From: Spisula solida
Taxonomy: Eukaryota > Mollusca > Bivalvia > Venerida > Mactridae
DNA length: 64,000 nt
Reading direction: 5' to 3'
Assembly (NCBI GenBank): GCA_947247005.1
Contig: OX365952.1
Span: forward strand, 6,718,501 to 6,782,500
Program-made: the position numbers and the translations under genes
The notes under the pieces: model-generated
Database searches by the model: none
What the model was told of the DNA's origin: nothing
What the model saw: the letters and a program-made list of their open reading frames with translations, nothing else
Shown: positions 20,901 to 33,699 of the stretch, one piece after another
Layout: each line of letters begins with the position of its first letter
Numbering within the stretch: position 1 is the stretch's first letter

Positions 20901-23900
20901 AGGAATGCCTATATACTGCCCCTTACGATGAATGACATACTGCATGGTTTCTTAAACTAGCATGTTATTATAAAGGGAATAGAGGTAATTGCGAATGATT
21001 ACTGTCTACACTTAGTACAAACTTGAGTGGACGGCAAAAGCCAACACCAACGGGCTTTGTCAGTCGATGTTGTACAAATTTACGGCGTCCTGACAGTAGT
21101 CTACTTGTATGCTATGTCGAAGGAGATAGAAGCTCTAACTTTACGCTAACATTACTTTAACATCTAAATGTACAAACATGATTGTATATATTGTATTGGA
21201 ATGTACGGTCTACATACGGCTTACTCGGCATACCCATGGAAGTCAAACAAAGACATATAGTGTTATAAAATAAAAGTTGTGTTCAGTCTTTACAAACCCA
21301 TTGTGTAAAAACATGCTCCTTTGGTCCAGCGACTCTTATCTGCTGCAGCCTGTGTCATTGGAATGACCATGAGGTCGTTAAGTGGGTCTGGGCCATTCTG
21401 TACCCACAAACCAGTTCCAGTGCCTTCAGTGTTATATCCACTGGCACTACGTCCTGTACACACGTCAGCTGGGAATTGAATATACAGAAAAATACATTTC
21501 AGTAGTAACAAACGGTGTGGGATGTCGTGATTTTGTAGTTGCTTTTTGCATTGTCTGCTCCTTTTCTTTTTCATGTGCCTTTTTGTGCCTTCCGTGACCT
21601 GTTGGGTATTGTGTGGTGTAATTGTGGTATGTGGTGTTTATGTTTTCTTTGCTCTGGTGTTTACGTTTATTGCTGCCTGGCTTCTTAATGAAATCTTGAG
21701 AATCATGTTTTTAAACAATTCTCGTTCACTAGAGTATTCTTCGTCCTAAACATACAGATAGTCTGGGAACTTGACTAACCACTGATGTATGAGGATGTGT
21801 TTAAACATAATAAGGAACATTCATCTACGAAATTGTTACATCGTCGCAGTCACACTTGACTCTTATGTGTGGTTACAGATAACTTGAAAAGGAATATAAT
21901 AAATCAATCAATTTTATAGCAAGATGCATACTTTCAACCTTCCAATCATCGTTGGACTTATTATCTTAGTAAAATCTAAATGGATAAACATTATAGACAC
22001 CGCGCCAAAATATTGTATACACAGTGCCAAAGCATTTAAACGTATACAGCGCCCAGAGTAGTTGCATTAAATCACAGCGCCAAAACATTTGCACTTATAC
22101 AGATCCCACAGTATTTGCACTAACACATCCGTCCAAAACATTTGCACTTCGATACCGCTCAAATTGGCAATAAAAAACCCCATCAAAACGACACCGCGCC
22201 AAAATAGTTTCACTAAAACACAGCGCCAAAATATTTGCACTAAAACACAGCAACAAATTATTTGTACTGAAACACCGCGTAAAAAGTATTGCACTGAATG
22301 ACAGCGCCAAAATATTTGCATTAAACACCGCGCCAATAAATCAATTTGCGCTAAAAATTGGACTTAAACTCAAATTGTGACTCTTACCTGGATTGACGAA
22401 ATAAGCAGTGAGGTAATAGTTTCCATCATTATGGGCTATAACTGGATGTTCTTTCAAAGGTGCAAATGGGTAGTTGTTTGGGTTCGGGCTGTAACTTTGT
22501 GGGTACTGAAACACGAATAAAACAAAACATTCGATTACACAGATTGAAGTGAAAAATTGAAACCATATCTCACCCCAGACCGAGAAGAATCAAAGATTGC
22601 AAACTTAAAAACTCTTTGACTTATAGGGAGACTATACAATTGTACTTGTATGGCTTATTGTGAGCAAAAGCTTATGTGATGTCTGGTCACAGCTGTGTGT
22701 CTTATTGGCAAACTATACAATTCAACCTGTATGATTTATTGCGTCGAAAGCATATTTGATTTCTGGTCACTGTATGTCTTATTTGGAGACTATACAATTC
22801 AACTTGTTTGACTTATTGCGAGGAAAGGCATCTGTGATTTTCGGTCACTGTATGACTTATTGGGAGACTATACAATTCAACGTGCATGACATTGCGATAA
22901 ACGAAAGTTGACTCGTTTATACACTGTGGATATGGCAGAGAATGCTTTGAACCAAGTGTAATGTTCTCTAAATATTGATTATCAAAACAATCAGAATGAC
23001 ATTGACCTCGTGCCAGCACGTTCAATAATGGTAGGTGAGAAGTTTTCATGTGTTTCTTATACTAGTTTATGTATGAGGACACTATCTTTAGGTTGGAGAT
23101 TTTTTGTTTCATTTTCCTCGTAAATGGCAAATTATGAGTATCGAATTACTTACACCAAACTGAATGCCAGCAATATAACCATGGGCATCATAGAGCAGAA
23201 TCACAGCCGTATCTTTATCCTTAATGTATCGCTGTCCAACAAATTTCGGATTAGCTGAAACATTTAAAGCAACTTACTATACAATAACATACTAGTATTT
23301 GCGATGGTATAAGATTTCGTGGCTTTTTGTAAAACGCACTTTTTTTAATCGTAACTTCGAGGATTACAGTACATGAAAAGGTAAAACCTCTTGTCTGTAT
23401 GTGTAAGGTGATTAGATTTCATGGTAGTGTTCAACTACGAAATTAACGAAAATTCAAATAAAGAAATGATTTTACAGTACATGTATATGTTATGCATTTG
23501 TACTGAATCAGATTTTAAACACCATGTGGAGTTCGTAGATGTATTACATTTACTGTGCGAAATCAACGTATAAACAAAGAAAGGAAATAAAATAAAGTAT
23601 ACAGAGAGTGGGGGTCTATTGAGGAGTTATTTACCGTTGCACGCTGCACCATTATCCATTGACGTCCATCCTTGTCTTTCAGCGTCATGTTTAGTTCTAG
23701 GCATACTGTGGAACGCATTAAAAGGATTGAGACCCCATGTTACTGAAAAAGTCGAATGAATAATCATAAATAATGTAATAGTTTGTATCACAGTACACTA
23801 CTTATAAGCAGCAGATTATTTGTGTTACTTAGTTTACATCGATATACTAAAGTTATTACCGGAGCTGGTATCAACTTCCAATTGCAGCTCTGACAGTGCA

Positions 23901-25467
23901 GTCTATTAATACCCTGCACTCAATTTACCGCATCCTAATTGTTTCAAGGAACAACACGCGGCATACAGTCCGCCGATGATATTACTAGTCGTGTTTATCA
24001 ATGAAATTATATATGAATTGACAGTCAATTTCTCTCGTGCAATATCGTTTTTAATGCATTTACTCTTTCAAACTACACTGTTAATAAGAGGTTTGTCGAC
24101 CATGAAATGTTGATATTATAAATGTTTGCTTATACGAGTAGATTCGACTAGTGTTATATCCGGCGAGAATACCAGTTTCCAAAGACAGATGAGTACAAGT
24201 CACAAAAATCGGAACACCAACACAATTTAAAAGAAACATTTTACAAAATGTGGCAAATAAATTTTGGTGCCTCATAATCAAAGAAGCACCCGTGTCGTTT
24301 GGCATCTCTAGATAACGCACTTTTAATAATGATTTTTTTAAACCAAGCATTATAGGTACTGTCTCACGTATTGGCGTATTGCAAAAATAAAATAAAATTG
24401 CCAAATATTCGCGTTATTTCGGTACAGTTGCCTGTGTATCTCATAAACAAGCATACATTTAGTAGTTATTAGTAGCTTGCGTCCAAGATACTTAATACTT
24501 AAATTGTCTGAAATCGCATTCAATGACAACGAATTACAAAACGAACCGATTATCTCATTGATGTTTGGGCATTAAATGGTTTATGATACACCTCGATCAC
24601 GTGTGAATCACATAACTCACAAAGCGTGCTGGTATGAAATTGCGATATCGAGTGGTTTGTATTGCTTATTTGCAATAAATCTTTTGTATTTCAGCTATCG
24701 CCATCAACTTACTATTATATCTATTACATAAGTACTTGCTTAGGTAGGATAGTTATGCCTCACGAAAGTTTCGCGCCATCTGTGATTCAGCACCTTTACA
24801 TTGAATTACGTTATATGTACAGTCAATATTATAACACCTATTACTACATCTACATTTATATCACGTGACATATTTAAAACATAGAATAATAAATTATTAC
24901 CTTTTAAGCCATTCCAGTCGGATTCTGAAGATAAAAAGAAGAAAAATAACCATAGAAACACAACTATTACAAGCCCTATAGAACAGCAATGATTTGGATG
25001 TAAGTGCTTTGATAAGACAGCACGAATTATATCAATGTAAACAGCGATTCGGAATGACATTTTATTGATAAAACTTCAAATTCCTGTTGTTGTTCAAGTC
25101 ACACTTAACACATCATTGCTGATGGTATTTGTCTGAGAAGAACTGTAAGCTTCCCATTTTTAACTCTGAGCTTCAAACGAAACGAAAGAAACATACTGTT
25201 ATTATTGATACACATGTATATTTCGCCTTAGCTATAAGGGAAGCATTCAGTCTTCTCGCATGATAAGAGTTGATACAATGCTTCAATAATCTCAACAACG
25301 CAATAATCCTACTGTTACATTGGTTTCTGACAAAATGAATCGTAATGTAAAATAAATCTGTAAAATACATTAAAATAGCAACAAACATTTGACTTACGAT
25401 CTCTATTATTTAAGATGAAGCCAAAACACACCAACGGTACAGTCAGGAGAATGCACAACTTTAACAT
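17993..25467 (-). CDS. Secreted protein of unknown function, copy 1 (8 exons)
   Basis: Complete spliced gene on the minus strand. Exons in transcript order: 25398-25467, 24901-24924, 23635-23742, 23154-23254, 22388-22505, 21298-21468, 20578-20744, 17993-18091, summing to 858 nt (285 residues plus stop). All junctions are GT-AG and phases match the plus-strand paralogue exon by exon. The N-terminus (MLKLCILLTVPLVCFGF) is a signal peptide. The mature part contains DWNGLKG, FHSMPRTKHDAE, QRYIKDKDTAVILL, PNPNNYPFAPLKEHPV, TGTGLWVQNGPDPLNDLMV and LLYNGGVLNGFGWA. Six cysteines after the signal peptide suggest disulfides. About nine in ten residues match the paralogue at 34801-45568. I do not recognise the family; no enzyme motif is evident. 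Confidence 0.9.
18306..19100. mobile_element. Mariner/Tc1-like MITE with TA flanks
   Basis: Begins TACACTGAGCGGCTTTG and ends CAAAGACGCTCAGTGTA, long inverted repeats with GAAAACGCAACACT just inside, flanked by TA. The 795-bp interior has no transposase frame. It sits in intron 7 of the minus-strand gene and is absent from intron 7 of the plus-strand copy, so it inserted after the duplication. Confidence 0.82.
20030..20480 (-). repeat. Degenerate intron-7 minisatellite (GTAGAGACCATGT), copy 1
   Basis: Minus-strand units of roughly 30 bp resembling tttgtagagaccatgtattt. More units lie at 18190-18300, on the other side of the mariner-like insertion. The plus-strand paralogue has the same array in intron 7 (45000-45390). 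Confidence 0.6.
22000..22345 (-). repeat. Intron-5 minisatellite (GCGCCAAAATATTTGCACT), copy 1
   Basis: About a dozen units of 28-30 bp, for example cagcgccaaaatatttgcac. The paralogue carries a shorter inverted-orientation version in the equivalent intron at 38395-38575, so the array predates the duplication. Confidence 0.75.
22600..22890. repeat. Tandem ~80-bp repeat in intron 4 of copy 1
   Basis: About four imperfect units built on gagactatacaattcaac and ggtcactgtatgacttatt. Related units occur in intron 4 of the plus copy (37980-38100) and in the spacer near 51130-51240. Confidence 0.6.
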
Positions 25468-26725
25468 GATTGTAGACAGGATACAGAACGACGTACTAAT
25501 GAAATATCACCCGACCTTGTGTTTTATATATACGCGGAATGGGGGCATTCGTATTGTTATTTCAAAACGTATGGAGATACATACTACCTCATCAACCCAG
25601 GAATCAGGACAGGTTATTGCCTTCCGGCCATGTTCCCCACTTTTTAAGAAATTTTCAGTTGCTAGTTAGTAAAGGTTAAAACAATTAATGCCAGGACATC
25701 GATGAGGTGTAGATATTATGCCACCCATACATGTTAATTAATTAAGAAGTTTTGACGACCATTCACAATGGATAAAAGTCTTCGGGCTTGCATCTTCGCA
25801 ATGTTGTTGTTTGGTTAACTCACATGTATACTGTTTGTAAATAGATATGTCATGGTATAGACCGTCGACGATAACAATATAGAATTATAGATATACATGT
25901 ATATCTAACTTTGGTAATCCAAACATGGACTCGTCTTCTGTAAAGGGGAGGCACGCTTTCATGTTGGGTATTTATCACAACTGTAAAAATCAATGTGCTT
26001 ATTTAATACATCTGTAATCGGATTAGTCCACAGTTTAAAGTACAAAAACATGCATAACCTAAACATTTACTTATAGTTAGTCTTTGTTTAGAAATGCAAA
26101 TGACGAATAAATAAATTTTCGAAATCGATTTATATACGATCTCGTGTATGTTCGCTGTTTAATGCATGCATGTACTCTTTCAATACACATACAAGCGGCC
26201 AGTTGACCGCACGATGTTGATAGTATCCATGATTGTTTATTGTAAACGGCGAGCTATATGAGTAAGCCAAATGTTAACTTCCACATTTTGACATACTAGT
26301 AGCTTAATTAATGAGACCAGTATAAAAAGTATACAAATTACACATATGTCCGTTGTTGTTATGATGTTCTATTTAAACTGGAGGATCTAGATAAAAGAGG
26401 AAACGTGTCATTTCTATAATGTGATGTAAGGAGAAGTTTCTACTATTCTCTTTCGAAATAATCATATGACATTAACAATCTTAATGCAGTGAATTTCAAT
26501 TTGCACACATTATTATGTCTTTTGCACTATTTCTATAGATATACATAATTTATACGCGCACATTCAGAATTTTACTCCAGGCGGATGGGGAGGTTTGATC
26601 AAATGTGTTTTTTCTAAGGAAGGGCCCATTGATCCGATCAACAATTTACTTCGGGGCCACATTTTTCTCAAAGGGGCTCCCGACCAGATTCTTAGCCCTG
26701 ACATACTCGACTATTTATAAAACAT
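25468..26725 (-). promoter_or_regulatory. Conserved upstream block, secreted-protein copy 1
   Basis: Sequence upstream of this gene, read on the minus strand, is related in patches to the regions upstream of copies 2 and 3. Shared landmarks include a block at about 26570-26720 (ggctcccgaccagattctta, catactcgactatttata on the plus strand) and the proximal 100 bp. It was duplicated with the gene. Confidence 0.6.
25522..25532 (-). promoter_or_regulatory. TATA box, secreted-protein copy 1
   Basis: On the minus strand GCGTATATATAAAAC lies about 65 bp upstream of the ATG. The same box at the same distance is found in the other two copies. Confidence 0.7.
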
Positions 26726-26744
26726 ACACCCCGATATAGGGATA

Positions 26745-27075
26745 GGTGGACAAGTGGGCAAATGGTAAGGGCTACTGACTGCTAATCTGAAGGTTGTGGG
26801 TTCGATTGCTACTCCAGCCGGATAAAAAACAGACACGCTTTTTAGAGTTTCCCACCTAACAAAACTGAAATCACTGACATATTTACGGACGAGACGTTAA
26901 GCGAGGTCTCGTGCATGATGCTTTACATCGACACGTAAAAGAACCAGAGATGCTTCTGGAACTTGGGCATCTTCTGTATCATGCATCTTCTGTATCATGC
27001 AGTATCCCCCAAAAACTAAAGTGACTAACCTCTTCTGGGGGCCTCGCCCATATGGATTCCGGTTATCCTTAATAA
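26745..27075 (+). mobile_element. tRNA-Ser-like SINE
   Basis: Starts with a tRNA-like head: AAGTGGGCAAATGG (A box), gactGCTaatc anticodon region and GGTTCGATTGC (B box). A body with gacgttaagcgaggtctcg and cacgtaaaagaacc follows. The GCT anticodon position suggests a tRNA-Ser origin. Confidence 0.75.
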
Positions 27076-27284
27076 CAGCATATAAATCGAAAAATACATA
27101 GGGATAATATTATCTTATTATCAAAAAGTAAAGACGATAACACCAATCAAGGCTGCACTGAGTGAAGGAACCGGTAACGGAGGGATAGCTTAGTCAGAAG
27201 CAAATGACTATGCCCAGCAACTTAATGAAGGACATGGTAATGAGGGATAATTAAATTGGCTTGTGCGAGAGGAGCAAAAGAAAG

Positions 27285-27985
27285 TCAGATTTACAAACTA
27301 TTGAAACGAAATTTAAGGCAATCATCGAGTTTGAGAAAGGACAAATATCAAAGTCGGAGGTGGCGAGAATGTTCGGAGTGCCTAAAACACGTTATCCGGA
27401 TGGTTAAAGACTAAATGGACTCAATTAAGGAAGGGTTATAAAAGTTTGGCCCTAAAGGCCGGAATATGAGACAAGGTACAATGTTTGTACAATTAATTAG
27501 ACGAGGCTGTATTGAGATAGCTTAAGTAAGCTCGGAACCGTAAAATCCCTACTACAACCGAAGGCATCGTTTTAGTCGAATAGTAGTTCTGAATTTCAGG
27601 AATCAGTGTGTTGTCTTGTAAGTACCGACTTTATTTATAGTAGATAACATGTTCGGTGTTCCATTAATTTTTAATAGAGTCTACTTGACAACTTAAAATT
27701 TAGGCACGATATTTCATTCAAAAATGAAGAAGACAGGTCTGGGGTCTATGAACGCATGGGCTTCTCGTCTGAAGGTTATTCTCAATACATACAGTCCAAA
27801 AACATTTACAATGCTGATGAGAATCGATTGTTCTATAAGCTTAACCCTGATAAGCCTATCGACTGTGCAAATATGTTGTGCATGACAAAGTTCCCTTGTC
27901 TGTAATTGGTAAAGCAGAAAACCTCGTTATATCGAACCAACAGAATATGCTAATAACAACAAGATTCATGTTCACATGGCCATCC
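27285..27985 (+). pseudogene. Pogo/Tigger-type transposase relic
   Basis: Broken frames give, in order, FKAIIEFEKGQISKSEVARM and FGVP followed by a frameshifted LSGWLK (the CENP-B/psq-type DNA-binding helix-turn-helix), DEAVLR-LK-ARNRKIPTTT (second HTH, stops in place of conserved residues) and NADENRLFYKLNPDKPID with KVPLSVIGKAEN-like DDE-domain remnants. Order and motifs match pogo/Tigger transposases. Several stops and frameshifts make it inactive. Confidence 0.78.
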
Positions 27986-27999
27986 CCCGGTATATATGT

Positions 28000-29949
28000 T
28001 TGCTACTAACGGGTGCTCGATAGAAACAGGACTATATATTATTCATTAGTCTTGATCTATCAAAGTTGCGATCTATACTGGCTGGCGAGTAGTTTCCGAC
28101 AGCGAGCAGTATCCGACATTTGATATTTTTCGTATTTAGCGTAGCTCTCCAAATAAATTTAGGTGTATAATTCAAGAACTACATCATAGCAACCAGTGTG
28201 TGGCAAAAAATACAATTTACGTAGATAAAAAGAACATAATCAAGAAATACACATAATACAATAACAATCTTCACCTCTTTTGCTTGGGGATCACATGTTT
28301 ACGAAAATTGCGCAAGCGCAATGAAACAAACACGCTATCTATTTATAGCCATTGGATTATAATGCTACAATTGTCGTCTGTGTGTACTCATTACTACGAT
28401 AGACAACTCTTAAAGTCTACATGAAGCCAATAGCAGTTAATTCCCCTGAGTTTTGGGAAAAGTAAGAATTCATGGAATTATTAGTTAATAAATGCGAAAT
28501 GTCGGCTACTGCTACTCTTCATCTAATTAAAGGCCTACAATAGTGACCCCTTTGTGGTCCCAATTACCGTACTCTGTGGAACGTTAAAAGTACCAAAACA
28601 GTGACAATATTTCGGACTTGAGACCAGGATTATTAAAAGGTAATTATTTTCTTCAAAACCACCTCGTATTCTTGAAAAAGTGAGGAAACCGGTAAAAATG
28701 GTCGGATACTGCTCATCAGCCAATACATATCTATAGTTTCATAGATATGAAGGAATTAAAAGATAATTTCAAAACTGGACTATATAGAGTTATGAGTTTT
28801 AGTCACTGCACTAGTTGTCATCTCTTCATATAATTTATCAAGTTTAAAGTCAATACTTCAAATAGTTTTATAGTTATGCTCTGGACAAAAAGTTATCTTA
28901 AAATTAAAAAAGGGAGACTATTTCAAAACTGGACTACGTAAAATTATGGTCATTGGTCACTGCACTTCTAACACACTTAGTCGCAAAAAAAGTTAACATT
29001 GTAGATATTTTGAAATTGTATCCTCTGGGTTTGACAGAACTAAACGAAATTTTGTATTAACAGAACTGTATGTTTATCTGAGATTTTAAGATCAAACAAT
29101 AACATGTCAATAAATACAATATCCCACAAATGAAGTCAACAGCGTCGGTACCTGAAAAATCGAATTTATGTGTCCGCCCCCGACGTAAAATGTACGAGAC
29201 CTTTACGCAGTGGTGCAAATTATGTTTATGTATGGTGAATTGGACTAGGTATATCGTCAAATTAAACAAAAACACTCAAAATAATGCGATTATTCACTGA
29301 ACAGCATGATGGTTGTGATTTTTTTTTTAAAACTAGTCATTTTGCTTGGTCAAGGGGATGTGACCATGTGAAAAAAGGTTGTTTTTATGAGGTGATAAGT
29401 TCTAAACCTGAATTGGGCTTTGTTGTAAACCTTTTTTTCCTTATTCATGTCTCCGTGATAAGTCCATACACTTGAAAACGAACCTTATCAGCAAATCGGG
29501 CGACTAGCTGCATTAAAAAATTGACAAACGCCCGATGAACACACCGTGACAAATGTGTGACATTAGCTCATGTTGATGTCATCATTTTTATTCTGTTTGT
29601 TTCAATTTCAATCAGATGTAACAAATGCACTTGAATTATAATGGCACATATCCAAGCTACATATGTTGAATATTTCACCAAGATCAAGTTCCTATTGACC
29701 GAGCTATTGGTAAATGTATCCATGTACACATTATTTGTTAAGTGTGTGACCATTTGTGTGAATTTGATTTTTCAAGTCTCAAAGCTTTGACTCTGTTTAT
29801 TGACATGTTGTCGCTTGATCTTAAAATGTCATATAAACATACTATTTAGTAAATATTAGCATTATGTTTGTTTCTGAAAGCCCCCGGCGATATAATTTCA
29901 TTTATGCACAATGTATACTTTCTTTTGCGACTGAGTGTAGTTTTAAGTT
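28000..29949. other. Intergenic spacer with dispersed repeats
   Basis: No gene seen. Imperfect inverted phrases near 28080-28100 (cgagcagtatccgacattt) and 28495-28515 (aaatgtcggctactgctact) may bound a small element. Blocks around 28760-28900 and 28915-28980 share the phrase ttcaaaactggactat and recur near 30490, a common dispersed repeat type. Confidence 0.45.
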
Positions 29950-30430
29950 TTAAGGTAATAAACCACCAAATAAATTTGTTCTTTAACCCAATGTAAAGTG
30001 ACATATTGCTAACCCAAAAAATGTCAAACTTTTGTCCATGGAGACCTCTCAAAATCCACCAATCAGTAGAAATAGCATATAGCCTCAATAAAATGAAAAA
30101 AAAACCAAGGGGGTTGCGTTTCATATAAGAAATATTTGGTTCGTCAAACGCGGTGAAAATATTTTCTCACACGCGCGGACTGATTCGAAGCCCGTTAGCC
30201 ACAACCCTTCTTTCACTTTCATATTTAAGCCAAACTATCAAAGTTATCTAAATAAAACAGCTTCACTACATCACATACATGTGTACAAAGCATTTAAACC
30301 CTATTACATGATCATAATGCTGATTTGTCAACACATACCACCATTTCAAGCCTAATCAAAGTTTTCTACAGGACTACCTGAGTGTATCTGATTTTGTTCC
30401 GCGTAGGCATTTGGTGGTTTGTTACCTTAA
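29950..30430. mobile_element. TTAA-flanked MITE with 22-bp inverted ends
   Basis: Starts TTAAGGTAATAAACCACC and ends GGTGGTTTGTTACCTTAA, nearly perfect inverted repeats, 481 bp, no coding frame. The TTAA edges suggest piggyBac-like target choice, but the ends differ from the other TTAA family in this window. Confidence 0.8.
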
Positions 30431-31829
30431 GTCAATACCTTAAACAGTTTTCCAGTTTTGCTCCGAACAAAACATTCTTATGAAATAAAGGAAGTTAATT
30501 TCAAAACCGGACCATAAAGAGTTATGGTCACTGCATTTCTCCTAGTTGCTATCTATTCACATACCAAGCTTCAAGTCAATACATCAAATAGTCTTAGAGT
30601 TTTGCTCTTGACTAAAATATGGGACGGACGGACGCTGACTATTACTATATCCATTCGCTTTGGTGGGGATAAAAAAGCTGGATGGCCGGTGATTTGTTTA
30701 AGGCATGCTTCACAAACTTGTTAAATGGTTTCTAAAGGAATTCTGTAACGTAGCCATGATCATTGATAATTAAACTCCTGCACATCCCATCGCTGTAAAT
30801 TTACTGGCAATTCAGATGGTATTTTTGCCACCTAACACAACTTGTAGCACACAATCCTATGATCAAGGTATCGTCAAAAACTTCAATTACAGAAAGTTGG
30901 TCATTTCAAAGCAGTTAGCTGCTATGGACAAGCATGAGTCATTCAGTGTGTCAGTGTTGCATATGCTATGCGAAGCTCAAGGTCACATTTGGACGTCAAA
31001 GGTCAAATTGAAGTTCGTCCGGACCATAACTTTGTCATGCATTGGCCAATCTTTCCTATTTTAAAGGTCAAGGTCACGTTTGGAGGTCAAAGGTCAAATT
31101 GAACCTTGTCATACATTGATCAATCTTTCTTATATTTGTCAGGAACGTTAATCTCTTGGCAAATTTAAGATGATGCTTTTTTTCAACGTGCGTCGAGTTA
31201 CCACCCCCACCCCCCAAATACGATTTAATTCCGGAAAACAGGTTTTATCGTGTAATGTCTCGGTGACTTTGTCTCGGCTGTCGGGATTCGTACCATGGAC
31301 ATCCAAATACAAACATTTCTGTACGTTTAATATGCACATAGAACATTCCTAGTCGTAAGTGCTCTGTCCATATCCCCTGATCTGGTTGTCAGGATTTAAA
31401 CTATTGACGTCCTGATTGTAATCGTTCTCTTAGTTTCAAATTCACATTAATATTCTAGTGCCCTCTCCGGATCACCCTGTCTTGGCTGCTAGGATTTAAG
31501 CCGTGGACATCCGGAAAATCTCAAATTTATCAAATTTCAAAATATACCAACAATAAGTTAGGTGCTATCTAACGATACCCCAGCTCCATGAAGCAGATAT
31601 TTACTACATGTGTAAGATGATTGTCGATGCATTATTCTGGTGTTTTTCGAACTTCAACAACTTACAATACATGGAGTCGAACCAGAAAGCAACGACATTT
31701 CATATTAACTTCTAGGTTAAATCAACTAACCTAATGTAAATGATAAAATGTATGATATAACTAAGCTGTTCTTTAATATTTAAGATATAATCCGCTAAAA
31801 TAGGTTGTGCCTTAGTTCATATTATTTTC
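30431..31829. other. Intergenic spacer, dispersed repeats
   Basis: Contains a copy of the ggaccataaagagttatggtc-type repeat (about 30490-30620) and ggtcaaaggtcaaattga repeats (about 30970-31110). Three imperfect copies of a gtcggctg..aggatt block occur between 31260 and 31510. No gene seen. Confidence 0.45.
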
Positions 31830-32157
31830 GTCAGGCATATTGTCTGTATTGGTGGAATTAGGTTTATCTGATAGATTTATGTTTTACGTAAATAATAACA
31901 GGTTTGAAAATGTCAGATATAATCATATAATTTTATGCTTCTATCGCAACGTAAACGTTTGTCCTACTGACATAATGAACGCATGTCCTCGGATTGTCTT
32001 GCCTGACAACAGTAGTCAAATTGTCATTACCGAGATTGGTAACGCCATAACATCAGTGCGATACTGCAATTCACGATCGTGTATAGCAAATATACGAACA
32101 CTTATTGTCCTAACCTTCTTGCATTATTTAGCAACTCTCAGCAACCCTCGTATCTAG
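31830..32157 (+). mobile_element. Right-end fragment of mariner-like element
   Basis: Homologous to 39500-39832, the right part of the element at 38881, with ttggtggaatta, tgaaaatgtcagatat and a terminal caaccctcgta. The left half is missing. The 105-residue open frame here is an accident of this repeat. Confidence 0.7.
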
Positions 32158-33650
32158 GAAATGTGGTACCAGTCTATTTTAAGTCGGAATGTTATCATGG
32201 TTACAGAAGGGCACACATGAATCGTCGATTGGTTCAGATGTTTTGTTTATTTTTACTTACATGTGTTCATGTATAAGTCGATTAATCAGGTTAGTCACTT
32301 GTTAACATAACATTGTGAACATAAAAATCACAATTTGTTTTAATAATGTCTTATTTAATAGATAAAATTTGTGTATTAGTATATAGCTTAGTGAGTAAGG
32401 TATTGGTTTTCACTGCCCTTTTCTCAAATTAAAATGTTTAAAACAATAAAAAAATACAATGTTATTATATTGCGATGTTTGTTTACTAGTGACAGGCCTG
32501 ATTGAACGGACTATACCCTCACGACGCACAAATAAACCGTTTTCCCAACATGCGTGGGCAGTATATTTAGACACGTGTTTGTTTATATTCAGACGTTGAA
32601 ATATTTGGCCTTGATCTGTTATCATCTACATTTGGTCCATATTTGCGTTTTACTCCACATTCACCCTGAAGTAGACACTTAAGTATATCCCACATATCTT
32701 AACCTAGATACGTTTGGGCAAAAGTAAGGCAATGATCCGAACAGTAATTCATAGGTTTACCATAGCAAAGTATTTATAAGCATTTGAACATTAAGTTAAA
32801 ATGATTTTAACCGAATGAATGGGTTTTCGCCGAAACATTGATCACCAACAACAAGCATTATTATGTTCCAGCGAAATATGTGTAATTGTTGTTTATTCCT
32901 AGTAATTTGGTTGTGGTAAAATATCTTAGAGTATACACCGGTTGATGGCGTTTTCGCCATAAAGTTGATAATTAATTATGAACATATTAGTTATGTTTTA
33001 AGATAGAATGTGAGTTTAACTATTCCTAGTAATTTGGTTGTACTTGTACATGTAGTAAGAAATTGATGAACTATGGGTTGAACCACATAATCATTTGAAT
33101 GTTGCGTCGTTAGCTTGTAAATACTCGAAATCGTTTGGCATAAAATATACTATTCAGAGCAAACGTCCGCGCAGTTCTGGAACATCTCTAGTATATAGTG
33201 TGTATATTAAACCATGACGTTAAACAGTTAAAGCCTAGGTTCAACGGAGGAATTCCACATCGGCGATGTTCTCCTGATTTCTTCTGATACCACCCGATTC
33301 ATCACAATTCCTTCCGGTATCACAAACTATCTCATGACTTCCCCGAAGCTTCCCATAGACTACGAATAGTCTGTTCCTGATGTCCTGAAAGCTCATTAAT
33401 TTCAATCGCTAGTACATTGCCAAGACTAAAATTGCTCAGTGGGACCTAGGTTTAATACATGTCTACCATGTATTGACTTGCCGGACAGGCGTGCAGATAA
33501 GAATGTCAAATTCACATTTATTTATCTCTCAATAACGTACAGCATAATATACATGTCATGGCGAGAGTGTTAAATTGTGCTGACTGAGCAAGAAAACCAA
33601 AACTACAATGTACTAATATACTGTCAGTTTTTCCCTTATCACAGTACACT
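32158..33650. other. Intergenic spacer, no gene seen
   Basis: AT-rich. The phrase attcctagtaatttggttgt occurs twice (about 32895 and 33022). No splice-supported coding exon or recognisable protein. Confidence 0.45.
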
Positions 33651-33699
33651 CATTCTATATTGTGCGCGGATCCAAGGGGCAGTGGGGCAAGGGTTAATA

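Noticed and set aside
21382..21597. Plus-strand hydrophobic frame opposite exon 6 of the minus-strand gene
   Set aside because: It overlaps a well supported exon on the other strand and runs into intron. It is a shadow frame.
31840..32157. 105-residue open frame
   Set aside because: It lies inside the right-end fragment of the mariner-like element, also found at 39500-39832, where the frame is not kept.
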